NCBI GenBank assembly: GCA_022759285.1
Contig: JAEMPM010000134.1
Coordinates: 1-12,728, forward strand
Source of the DNA: Thermocrinis sp.
GTDB taxonomy: Bacteria; Aquificota; Aquificia; Aquificales; Aquificaceae
Direction: 5' to 3'
DNA: 12,728 bases
The notes under the pieces are model-generated. The model was not told where the DNA came from. It worked only from the letters and a program-made list of their open reading frames with translations, and did not search any database. Position 1 is the first letter of the stretch; each line of letters begins with the position of its first letter. Made by a program: the position numbers and the translations under genes. This document shows, piece after piece, positions 7,738 through 12,728 of this stretch.

Positions 7738-7761
7738 TGTAAGAGGTAAATTTTATTTTAA

Positions 7762-8919
7762 CTACTTAGCTGACGTTGCCAGCTCCACCGCTTTTTTGGC
7801 ACCGTCCCACATGTCTTCCGCAGTTATGAAGTTCAACCCAGATTCTGAGAGAATTCTTTTACCTTCCTCCACATTAGTACCTTCCATCCTAACCACTACC
7901 GGCACCCTTATCTCCACCATCTTTGCTGCTTCAATGAGTCCGTTAGCAAGCCTGTCGCACCTCAAAATGCCACCAAATATATTTATAAACACCGCCTTTA
8001 CATTCTTGTCTGCCATCAAGATCCTAAAGGCGTTGGCGATCTGCTCTACATTGGCACCACCACCCACATCCAAGAAATTTGCAGGCTCACCACCCGCCAA
8101 CTTGATTATGTCCATTGTGGTCATAGCGAGTCCTGCACCATTTACCATACAGCCTATGTTTCCGTCAAGCTTTATGTAATTTAGGCTGTAAGTTTTTGCT
8201 TCTGCCTCCAAGGGATCCAGCTGGGTTAGGTCCTCCATCTCCTCCAGGTCCTTGTGCCTAAAGAGGGCGTTGTCGTCAATTTCCACCTTAGCGTCTAAAA
8301 GAACAAGCTTACCATCTTTTGTAAGTACCAAAGGATTTACCTCCACAAGGCTAGCATCCAACTCCTCATAAGCTCTATACAAACCCAGGGCAATTTTCAC
8401 AAAATCATTAGCGGGTAAACCCAGTTTAAAGGCAAGTTTTCTTGCCTGAGAGGGCATGAGACCAAGGTCTGGGTCAATGTGTAGCATGTGAATGGCTTCC
8501 GGCTTTTCCTTTGCTACCTCTTCAATCTCCATACCACCTTCTGCAGAAGCCATCAGCACAGGCTTAGAGACAGACCTGTCTAAGGTTATGGAGAGATAGT
8601 ACTCCTTCTCTATGGGCGTTGCCTTCTCTATCCAAACCCTATTTACGGGCTTTCCATCTGGACACTGGAAGGTCTTTAGTACCTTTCCAAGCATACCCTC
8701 CACCGCAGCTTCAAGCTCTTCCATGCTTTTTACCAGTTTTACACCACCTGCCTTACCCCTTCCACCGCAATGCACTTGGGCTTTAACTACCAATGGAAAT
8801 TCACCGAGCTCTTCTGCTGCCTGCTTGGCTTCCTGCAAACTGAAAGCTACCTTACCCTCTGGAACGGGTAGGTTGTATTTTTTTAGAATTTCCTTTGCCT
8901 GATGCTCATGTAGCTTCAT
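7762..8919 (-). CDS. sucC: Succinyl-CoA synthetase beta subunit (ADP-forming type)
   Basis: SucC binds nucleotide and, with SucD, interconverts succinate plus CoA plus ATP and succinyl-CoA; in reductive TCA organisms it works in the succinyl-CoA-forming direction. The 385 residues fit SucC (E. coli 388). The ATP-grasp part (about 1-235) has VVKAQVHCGGRGKAGG (Lys46, Gly53-Gly55) and SLVEVNPLV; the C-terminal ligase domain (about 240-385) has GNIGCMVNGAGLAM, FLDVGGGA, INIFGGILRCD and RMEGTNVEEG. A strong ribosome site AGGGGG stands 5 bases before the ATG, and a consensus -10 box lies 28 bases upstream. sucD is not adjacent. Citryl-CoA synthetase large subunit (CcsA), a SucC relative in Hydrogenobacter, is the main alternative, but the length and standard motifs favour SucC. 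Confidence 0.93.
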   Translation of the reverse strand: MKLHEHQAKEILKKYNLPVPEGKVAFSLQEAKQAAEELGEFPLVVKAQVHCGGRGKAGGVKLVKSMEELEAAVEGMLGKVLKTFQCPDGKPVNRVWIEKATPIEKEYYLSITLDRSVSKPVLMASAEGGMEIEEVAKEKPEAIHMLHIDPDLGLMPSQARKLAFKLGLPANDFVKIALGLYRAYEELDASLVEVNPLVLTKDGKLVLLDAKVEIDDNALFRHKDLEEMEDLTQLDPLEAEAKTYSLNYIKLDGNIGCMVNGAGLAMTTMDIIKLAGGEPANFLDVGGGANVEQIANAFRILMADKNVKAVFINIFGGILRCDRLANGLIEAAKMVEIRVPVVVRMEGTNVEEGKRILSESGLNFITAEDMWDGAKKAVELATSAK

Positions 8920-8924
8920 GCTTA

Positions 8925-8930
8925 CCCCCT
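8925..8930 (-). promoter_or_regulatory. Ribosome binding site of sucC
   Basis: On the minus strand the sequence AGGGGG stands 5 bases before the sucC ATG. It contrasts with hemB, tpiA, purE and the molybdopterin-family gene, where no such site is visible. Confidence 0.7.
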
Positions 8931-8946
8931 AAGAGAAGTTTGTTAA

Positions 8947-8952
8947 ATTATA
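8947..8952 (-). promoter_or_regulatory. -10 box of the sucC operon promoter
   Basis: The minus strand reads TATAAT, a perfect sigma-70-type -10 hexamer. Transcription would start near 8940, giving a leader of about 20 bases that contains the AGGGGG ribosome site. The -35 region is poor: GACAAT at 17 bases or GAGACA at 19 bases spacing (within 8970-8977) are the best matches to TTGACA. The position relative to the gene is right, but no experiment supports it. Confidence 0.5.
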
Positions 8953-8968
8953 CCACCGCTTGGTTTAA
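8948..8968. promoter_or_regulatory. Imperfect palindrome between the sucC and hemB starts, possible operator
   Basis: Arms TTA-t-ACCA (8948-8955) and TGGT-t-TAA (8961-8968) are complementary except for one position, around a CCGCT centre. The element overlaps the sucC -10 box on one side and a hemB -10 candidate on the other, so a dimeric regulator bound here could affect both genes. Part of the symmetry may simply come from two facing AT-rich -10 boxes. No regulator is identified. Confidence 0.3.
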
Positions 8969-8971
8969 AAT
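8966..8971 (+). promoter_or_regulatory. Candidate -10 box of hemB, giving a leaderless or near-leaderless mRNA
   Basis: TAAAAT (5 of 6 matches to TATAAT) ends 8 bases before the hemB ATG at 8980, so the expected transcription start falls at or beside the start codon. No Shine-Dalgarno sequence precedes the ATG, which agrees with leaderless translation. No convincing -35 hexamer is seen at normal spacing; TTGTTA at 8940-8945 is 20 bases away. Confidence 0.35.
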
Positions 8972-8979
8972 TGTCTCCT

Positions 8980-9963
8980 ATGGAATTTCCTAAGCTAAGA
9001 CCCAGAAGGTTGAGGTTATCAGAAAACATAAGAAGACTCGTTCGAGAGACCCGGCTTACCCTTGACGATCTAATATATCCCATCTTTGTCAGATACGGAG
9101 AGAACATAGTAGAAGAAGTTCCATCCATGCCCGGCGTTTATCGCTACAGTGTGGATAAGGTTGTGGATGCGGTAAAGGAGGTTAGAGACCTAGGTATACC
9201 TGCCATAATACTCTTTGGAATACCTGAGCACAAGGACGAAATAGGTTCCGATAGTTGGAGCGAGCAGGGTATAATCCAAAGGGCTCTCAGAAAGATCAAA
9301 AAGGAAGTGCCCGAGATGTATGTAATAACCGATGTATGCTTCTGTGAGTACACAACTCACGGACACTGTGGTGTGATAAAAGGTAACACTGTGGATAACG
9401 ACCTAACCCTTGAGAATTTGAAAAAACAGGCAGTTTCTCACGCGGAGAATGGGGCGGATATGGTAGCACCTTCGGGCATGATGGACGGTATGGTTCAAGC
9501 CATAAGGTCTGCCCTTGACTCTGCAGGTTATACTCACATTCCAATAATGGCATACTCTGCCAAGTTTGCCTCCGCCTTCTATGGTCCCTTCAGGGACGCA
9601 GCAGAGTCTGCTCCTGCCTTTGGAGACAGAAGAAGCTACCAGATGGACCCTGCCAATGCAAGAGAAGCTCTAAAGGAGGTGCTTTTGGACGTCCAAGAAG
9701 GTGCAGACATAGTTATGGTAAAGCCCGCCTTGGCATATCTTGACATAATAGCCAAAGTAAAGGAAGCCACACTTTTACCAGTTTGTGCATACAACGTTAG
9801 CGGAGAGTATGCCATGATAAAGGCTGCTGGAAGGCTTGGCTGGATAGATGAGGAAAAGGTGATGATAGAAACTTTAATATCCATAAAGAGGGCTGGGGCG
9901 GATATGATCATAACTTACTTCGCAAAGGATGTAGCAAAGCTCATAAACAAAGGCTTAATTTGA
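8980..9963 (+). CDS. hemB: Porphobilinogen synthase (delta-aminolevulinate dehydratase)
   Basis: HemB condenses two 5-aminolevulinate molecules to porphobilinogen in tetrapyrrole (heme, siroheme, cobamide) synthesis. The 327-residue protein has the three-cysteine zinc site DVCFCEYTTHGHC (Cys120, 122, 130), the first Schiff-base lysine in MAYSAKFAS (Lys195), the second in MVKPALAYLD (Lys248), and the loop F-Y-G-P-F-R-D-A between them, so it is the zinc-dependent catalytic type. Residue numbers match E. coli HemB almost exactly, which supports the ATG at 8980 over an in-frame TTG at 8971. Upstream there is no ribosome site. The LptF/LptG gene starts on the base after the hemB stop, so they are likely co-transcribed. 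hemA and hemL are not in the window. Confidence 0.98.
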   Translation: MEFPKLRPRRLRLSENIRRLVRETRLTLDDLIYPIFVRYGENIVEEVPSMPGVYRYSVDKVVDAVKEVRDLGIPAIILFGIPEHKDEIGSDSWSEQGIIQRALRKIKKEVPEMYVITDVCFCEYTTHGHCGVIKGNTVDNDLTLENLKKQAVSHAENGADMVAPSGMMDGMVQAIRSALDSAGYTHIPIMAYSAKFASAFYGPFRDAAESAPAFGDRRSYQMDPANAREALKEVLLDVQEGADIVMVKPALAYLDIIAKVKEATLLPVCAYNVSGEYAMIKAAGRLGWIDEEKVMIETLISIKRAGADMIITYFAKDVAKLINKGLI

Positions 9964-11022
9964 ATGCTATTTTTCTATAACCTTAGGGAGTTTTTAAAAG
10001 TATCTCTACTTCTCAGTTTGGTTTTTAGCCTTCTTTTGAGTCTTTACTCTTTGATGGATGTCCTACTTCTATACAAAGTATCTGCACCACACATAATCCC
10101 AAAGGCTATACTACTAACAGTATTCTCAAGCTTTTATTACACTGCACCCATCTTAAATTGCCTTGCACTGATGATCTATGTGAGAAGGGTGTTTAAAAAA
10201 TCTTATGATAGGCTTTCTTATTCATTTGGTCTGTCGCCGTTGAGATTTTTTATGCCTGTTTTGATAGCTTCTTCTATTCTTTCCCTTTTACAGTTTGCTT
10301 TAAGCTACAGTTTTTATCCAAAAATCTTTAAAGATGCCTACGCAATTGAGAGGGAGTTCAAGAAGGGAAAGGCAAAAGAAGAGCTTGTTCTAAACAACTT
10401 CTGGTTTAGCCTGGGAGAAGGAGAAAAGAGGTCTTACATAAGAATAGGTTTTGCAAACCTGATGGATGGCAGAGTTTATGATGTCTTCTCTGTGTATTTG
10501 CAGGGTAATTATATAAATGGAGTGCTCTACGCAAAAGAAGGACTATGGAGAGACAAAAGTCTAACACTTATTGGAGCGGAAAGGTGTTATTTTGATAGCG
10601 GATTAAAGGAAAAGAAGGATATAACCTTGGAGTTTATATCTGTGGATGATGCAAGAGCTTTTGGAGAAAAATTAAACCATTTAAGGATGGATAAACTGAT
10701 CTCCCTATACTCTTTGGCGAGTTCCCTGGGAATGAATAAGAATGTCTATCTGGCGGAGCTTCTACTAAGGCTTGTTATCAGCCTATCTGTACTTGCACTT
10801 ACCCTACCAGTAGCTTACCATCTTTTAAAGGAGCGTAGCTTTCTAAGGCCATCTATGTTTTTTCTTCTTTACACAACCCTTTACATACTTAGCCTTAACC
10901 TTATAAAGATCACTGCCCAAGAGCTGGGACGCAGTCCCCTTTTGGGAGCCTTGCCCTTTTTTGTGCTTGTTTTACTCTCCTTCAGAAGCCTTTACTATCT
11001 GGGCAAAGGATTCAGGGTCTAA
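9964..11022 (+). CDS. lptF/lptG: LptF/LptG-family LPS export permease
   Basis: LptF and LptG are the inner-membrane subunits that, with the LptB ATPase, extract lipopolysaccharide from the inner membrane for transport to the outer membrane. The 352-residue protein has the family layout: three N-terminal membrane segments (about 9-33, 45-72, 92-115), a periplasmic beta-jellyroll part of about 140 residues (F-W-F-S-L-G-E, then Y-I-R-I, F-S-V-Y), and three C-terminal segments (about 265-286, 292-313, 325-347). The motif between TM2 and TM3 (YDRLSYSFGLSPLRFFMPVLIAS) is typical of the coupling helix. LptF cannot be told from LptG by eye. The ATG follows the hemB stop directly, with AAAGG 10 bases upstream. 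The last 51 bases overlap the tpiA 3' end on the other strand. The gene looks richer in A/T than its neighbours. Confidence 0.88.
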   Translation: MLFFYNLREFLKVSLLLSLVFSLLLSLYSLMDVLLLYKVSAPHIIPKAILLTVFSSFYYTAPILNCLALMIYVRRVFKKSYDRLSYSFGLSPLRFFMPVLIASSILSLLQFALSYSFYPKIFKDAYAIEREFKKGKAKEELVLNNFWFSLGEGEKRSYIRIGFANLMDGRVYDVFSVYLQGNYINGVLYAKEGLWRDKSLTLIGAERCYFDSGLKEKKDITLEFISVDDARAFGEKLNHLRMDKLISLYSLASSLGMNKNVYLAELLLRLVISLSVLALTLPVAYHLLKERSFLRPSMFFLLYTTLYILSLNLIKITAQELGRSPLLGALPFFVLVLLSFRSLYYLGKGFRV

Positions 11023-11697
11023 GCTGGCAGTTCCCACCAAAAGACCATCCACATCAGGCATAGAAAGAAAATCTTTGGCGTTCTTTGGATTTACACTACC
11101 TCCATACAAAACTCTAACCTCTCCTAAAAGCTCTTTTATAAACCTATGGACAAATTGAGCATCCTCCGGTGTGGCGGGCGTTCCTGTGCCTATTGCCCAA
11201 ACGGGCTCATAAGCAATGTCAATCTTGCCTGCTAGATCCTTCAAACCAGACAATCCAAGCTTCAGTTGGCTTTCCACCACCTTTAAGGTCATGCCTGCAT
11301 TTCGATCTTCTATCTTTTCTCCTACGCAGAGGATGGGTCTTAGCCCCTTTTCCAAGCAGGCTATAACCTTTTTGTTTATCATCTCGTCAGTTTCTCCAAA
11401 AAGCCACCTTCTTTCTGAGTGCCCCACTATAACATAAGACACGCCAAGTTCCTTGAGCATACTAAGGGATATTTCTCCCGTAAAGGCTCCTTTTTCCTCA
11501 TAGTGGCAGTTCTGAGCTCCGAGCCTTATATGGCTATCCTTCAGCATTTCCCATGCTACACAAAGAGAAGTAAAGGGAGGACAAAGGAGAATTTCCGTAT
11601 TTTTGACATCCTTCACAAGTCCCAAAAACTTTGTTATATACTCCCTCGTTTGGGAGGGGGTTTTGTTCATCTTCCAGTTTCCCGCAATCAGTTTCAT
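10972..11697 (-). CDS. tpiA: Triosephosphate isomerase
   Basis: TpiA interconverts dihydroxyacetone phosphate and glyceraldehyde 3-phosphate in glycolysis/gluconeogenesis. The 241-residue barrel shows AGNWKMN (Asn7, Lys9), the catalytic His93 in VGHSERR, the catalytic Glu164 in YEPVWAIGTG with loop 6 following, and YGGSV plus DGLLVGTASL for phosphate binding. The length is a little under the usual 250. The C-terminal 16 codons lie opposite the end of the LptF/LptG gene; that region still encodes the ordinary last helix (S-L-D-P-E-S-F-A-Q-I-V-K-A). The start is divergent from purE with 24 bases between the two ATGs and no ribosome site; TAGAAT as a -10 box would place transcription initiation within a few bases of the ATG. 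Other glycolytic genes (gapA, pgk) are not present. Confidence 0.97.
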   Translation of the reverse strand: MKLIAGNWKMNKTPSQTREYITKFLGLVKDVKNTEILLCPPFTSLCVAWEMLKDSHIRLGAQNCHYEEKGAFTGEISLSMLKELGVSYVIVGHSERRWLFGETDEMINKKVIACLEKGLRPILCVGEKIEDRNAGMTLKVVESQLKLGLSGLKDLAGKIDIAYEPVWAIGTGTPATPEDAQFVHRFIKELLGEVRVLYGGSVNPKNAKDFLSMPDVDGLLVGTASLDPESFAQIVKASEGE

Positions 11698-11721
11698 AGC
11701 AAAATATTCTACAATATTTGT
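11698..11721. promoter_or_regulatory. 24-base divergent promoter region with perfect 7-base inverted repeat
   Basis: The whole spacer between the tpiA and purE start codons holds AAATATT (11702-11708), CTAC, AATATTT (11713-11719). Within it, TACAAT at 11710-11715 on the plus strand and TAGAAT at 11711-11706 on the minus strand are each 5 of 6 matches to the -10 consensus, and they overlap by two bases. Each would put transcription start at or within a few bases of its ATG. No -35 match is clear; those regions fall inside the two coding sequences. The palindrome could be an operator or only a by-product of facing -10 boxes. Confidence 0.4.
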
Positions 11722-12216
11722 ATGGAAAAAGCCTTAGTGGGTATAATAATGGGGAGCATCTCCGATTGGGAATATCTAAAGCCCGCTTACGAAGTTTTGA
11801 AGGAGTTTGGAATACCCTGTGAGGTCAAGGTAGTCTCTGCCCATCGCACACCTGAACTTATGTTTGAGTACGCCAAAACCGCAAGGGAAAGGGGCATAGA
11901 GGTAATAATTGCCGGCGCGGGAGGTTCTGCCCATCTACCGGGTATGACCGCCTCCATGACTACACTGCCAGTTATAGGTGTTCCCGTACCCACAAAGCAT
12001 TTGGGAGGTGTTGATTCTCTACACTCCATCGTTCAAATGCCCGCGGGCATTCCTGTGGCTACTGTAGGCATTGGTAATGGTACAAACGCAGGGCTTCTGG
12101 CAGTCAGGATCCTTTCCATAAAGTATCCAGAGCTCGAGAAAAAATTGCAGGATTACACCAGAAAGTTGAAGGAAAAGGTAGCTAAGATGAACGAAGACCT
12201 GAAAATTATGCTATAA
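11722..12216 (+). CDS. purE: N5-carboxyaminoimidazole ribonucleotide mutase (PurE class I)
   Basis: PurE converts N5-carboxyaminoimidazole ribonucleotide to 4-carboxyaminoimidazole ribonucleotide in purine synthesis, working as an octamer. The 164-residue product has GSISDW (11-16, phosphate binding), SAHRTPE (His41), AGAGGSAHLPGM (His71) and PTKHLGGVDSLHSIVQMPAGIPVATV, the full class I pattern. The frame stays open upstream to 11419, but that part lies antisense to tpiA and has no family resemblance; ATG 11722 starts exactly at the first beta strand and is preferred. An internal in-frame ATG at 11749 would cut off that strand. No ribosome site is seen and the gene may be translated from a leaderless mRNA. 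purK, its usual partner, is not adjacent. A lysine-rich helical tail of about 25 residues ends the protein. Confidence 0.97.
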   Translation: MEKALVGIIMGSISDWEYLKPAYEVLKEFGIPCEVKVVSAHRTPELMFEYAKTARERGIEVIIAGAGGSAHLPGMTASMTTLPVIGVPVPTKHLGGVDSLHSIVQMPAGIPVATVGIGNGTNAGLLAVRILSIKYPELEKKLQDYTRKLKEKVAKMNEDLKIML

Positions 12217-12217
12217 T
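12212..12217 (+). promoter_or_regulatory. Candidate -10 box for rpsP, overlapping the purE stop
   Basis: TATAAT, a perfect -10 match, overlaps the last purE codons. Transcription from about 12224 would give a leader of about 19 bases containing the rpsP ribosome site. TAAAAT at 12221-12226 is a second choice. No good -35 is visible, and AT-rich sequence here makes chance matches likely, so this is weak. Confidence 0.3.
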
Positions 12218-12230
12218 AAATAAAATAGAA

Positions 12231-12236
12231 TGGAGG
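12231..12236 (+). promoter_or_regulatory. Ribosome binding site of rpsP
   Basis: TGGAGG stands 6 bases (all A) before the ATG at 12243, a strong Shine-Dalgarno sequence fitting a highly expressed ribosomal protein. Confidence 0.8.
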
Positions 12237-12242
12237 AAAAAA

Positions 12243-12482
12243 ATGGCACTGAGGATTAGGCTCTCTAAGTTTGGCAGGACCCATCATCCTATATATCGGA
12301 TAGTGGTGATGGATAGCCGTTCTCCAAGGGAAGGTAGGTATGTGGATATTTTGGGAACTTATGACCCAAAGAGAAAGGAACTTTTAGATATCAAGCCAGA
12401 AAAGGTAAAAGAATGGCTTGAAAAAGGTGCAGAGCTTACCGATAGAGCAAAAAGCATACTCAAAAACGCAAAAATAATCTAA
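12243..12482 (+). CDS. rpsP: 30S ribosomal protein S16
   Basis: This 79-residue protein is a complete bS16: it opens with LRIRLSKFGRTHHPIYRIVV, then DSRSPREGR, a GTYDP motif at about 38-42, and a C-terminal part with W-L-x-x-G-A-x-L-T-D-R-A that is typical of the family. It binds 16S rRNA in the body of the small subunit and helps assembly. It is followed after 15 bases by khpA; the order rpsP-khpA (then usually rimM and trmD) is common in bacteria, so co-transcription is expected. The purE gene ends 26 bases upstream on the same strand, so read-through from purE is also possible. Confidence 0.98.
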   Translation: MALRIRLSKFGRTHHPIYRIVVMDSRSPREGRYVDILGTYDPKRKELLDIKPEKVKEWLEKGAELTDRAKSILKNAKII

Positions 12483-12483
12483 A

Positions 12484-12490
12484 AAGGAGG
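12484..12490 (+). promoter_or_regulatory. Ribosome binding site of khpA
   Basis: AAGGAGG, a near-perfect Shine-Dalgarno sequence, stands 7 bases before the ATG at 12498 and fixes that start. Confidence 0.8.
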
Positions 12491-12497
12491 TAGTCCC

Positions 12498-12728
12498 ATG
12501 AGCCAACTGAGAGAAGTTGTAGAAATCGTTGCCAAGTCCCTTGTGGACAACCCCAATGGGGTCAATGTGGTAGAAATAGAAGGAGAGAAGACCATAGTTA
12601 TTGAGCTGAGGGTGGACAAGGCAGACGTAGGAAAGGTAATAGGCAAGCAGGGCAGAATAGCCCGAGCCCTCAGGACTATCCTATCCGCTATGGGTAGGAA
12701 GACCGGCAAGAGGGTGGTTCTGGAAATA
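12498..12728 (+). CDS. khpA: KH-domain RNA-binding protein KhpA, 3' end outside window
   Basis: 77 codons are visible, nearly the whole of this family (about 75-85 residues). The sequence starts with a helix carrying L-R-E-V-V-E-I-V-A-K-S-L-V-D, and the central GKVIGKQGRIARALR (about 45-59) is the GxxG-type RNA-binding loop of a type II KH domain (I-G-K-Q-G), followed by a helix and the strand R-V-V-L-E-I. KhpA, with KhpB/Jag, binds many RNAs and influences cell division and wall synthesis in Gram-positive bacteria; in other groups its role is less known. Position just after rpsP matches the conserved gene order. The stop codon is not in the window. Confidence 0.93.
   Translation, partial: MSQLREVVEIVAKSLVDNPNGVNVVEIEGEKTIVIELRVDKADVGKVIGKQGRIARALRTILSAMGRKTGKRVVLEI

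Larger units (their letters stand above)
2105..8919 (-). other. Six-gene minus-strand transcription unit sucC to ispD
   Basis: Six genes run in the same direction with gaps of 24 bases (sucC to the molybdopterin protein) and 11 bases (lpxA to uvrB), and with ATGA stop/start overlaps at 6193-6196, 5525-5528 and 2731-2734. This spacing argues for a single transcript with translational coupling, starting from the promoter candidate at 8947-8952. The functions (TCA cycle, molybdoenzyme-like, CinA, lipid A, excision repair, isoprenoids) are unrelated. Mixed operons of this sort are known from Aquifex-type genomes. Whether internal promoters exist is not known; a TAAAAT lies 12 bases before the second gene. 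Confidence 0.7.

Noticed and set aside
8971..8979. TTG at 8971 as the hemB start
   Set aside because: It has no ribosome site and adds only three residues; ATG 8980 gives residue numbering identical to E. coli HemB at the zinc cysteines and Lys195.
11419..11721. N-terminal extension of purE by about 100 codons
   Set aside because: It lies antisense to tpiA, has no PurE-like sequence, and the PurE fold begins exactly at the ATG at 11722.
11742..11747. TATAAT inside purE as a promoter
   Set aside because: It lies within the conserved first strand codons (G-I-I-M-G-S); a transcript from it would lack the purE start and serve no visible gene.
1..12728. CRISPR array, tRNA, riboswitch, insertion sequence or toxin-antitoxin module
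   Set aside because: No direct repeat series, cloverleaf, transposase or long structured leader is present; non-coding space is under about 60 bases at every junction.

Overview
The window is a dense, almost fully coding stretch of bacterial chromosome from a Gram-negative, probably thermophilic autotroph. Lipid A synthesis (lpxA), LPS export (LptF/LptG family) and lipoprotein transport (lolA) genes show an outer membrane. The proteins are compact and rich in Lys/Glu/Arg/Val. The gene content and the mixing of unrelated genes into operons suggest Aquificota (a Hydrogenobacter/Thermocrinis/Aquifex-type organism). That placement is a judgement from protein style and gene order, not from a search. 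No tRNA, rRNA, CRISPR array, insertion sequence, phage gene or long repeat was seen, and no stretch above about 60 bases lacks a gene.

Layout. (1) Positions 1-2108, plus strand: the 3' part of lolA, a GNAT acetyltransferase and proB (glutamate 5-kinase), joined by a 4-base gap and a 17-base overlap. (2) Positions 2105-8919, minus strand: a six-gene unit transcribed from right to left, sucC, a compact molybdopterin-oxidoreductase-family protein, an N-terminally shortened CinA, lpxA, uvrB and ispD. Four of its five junctions are ATGA overlaps or gaps of about 11 bases; the fifth gap is 24 bases. (3) A 60-base divergent control region (8920-8979) serves sucC leftward and hemB rightward. (4) Positions 8980-11022, plus strand: hemB followed with no gap by an LptF/LptG permease. 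(5) tpiA on the minus strand overlaps the permease tail to tail by 51 bases and is divergent from purE across only 24 bases. (6) Positions 11722-12728, plus strand: purE, rpsP and the start of khpA; the last two form the usual ribosomal/RNA-binding pair.

Functionally the genes are mostly housekeeping: proline synthesis, isoprenoid precursors, nucleotide excision repair, lipid A, TCA cycle (oxidative or reductive), heme, gluconeogenesis/glycolysis, purines and translation. The most unusual items are the 514-residue molybdopterin-family protein, which keeps the [4Fe-4S] motif and the C-terminal cofactor-binding domain but has a strongly shortened middle; the CinA homologue translationally coupled to it, which lacks the MoCF domain; and two very compact divergent promoter regions where several genes have no Shine-Dalgarno sequence but carry a -10-like hexamer 6-8 bases before the ATG, suggesting leaderless transcripts. 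Both convergent gene pairs overlap and show no intrinsic terminator.
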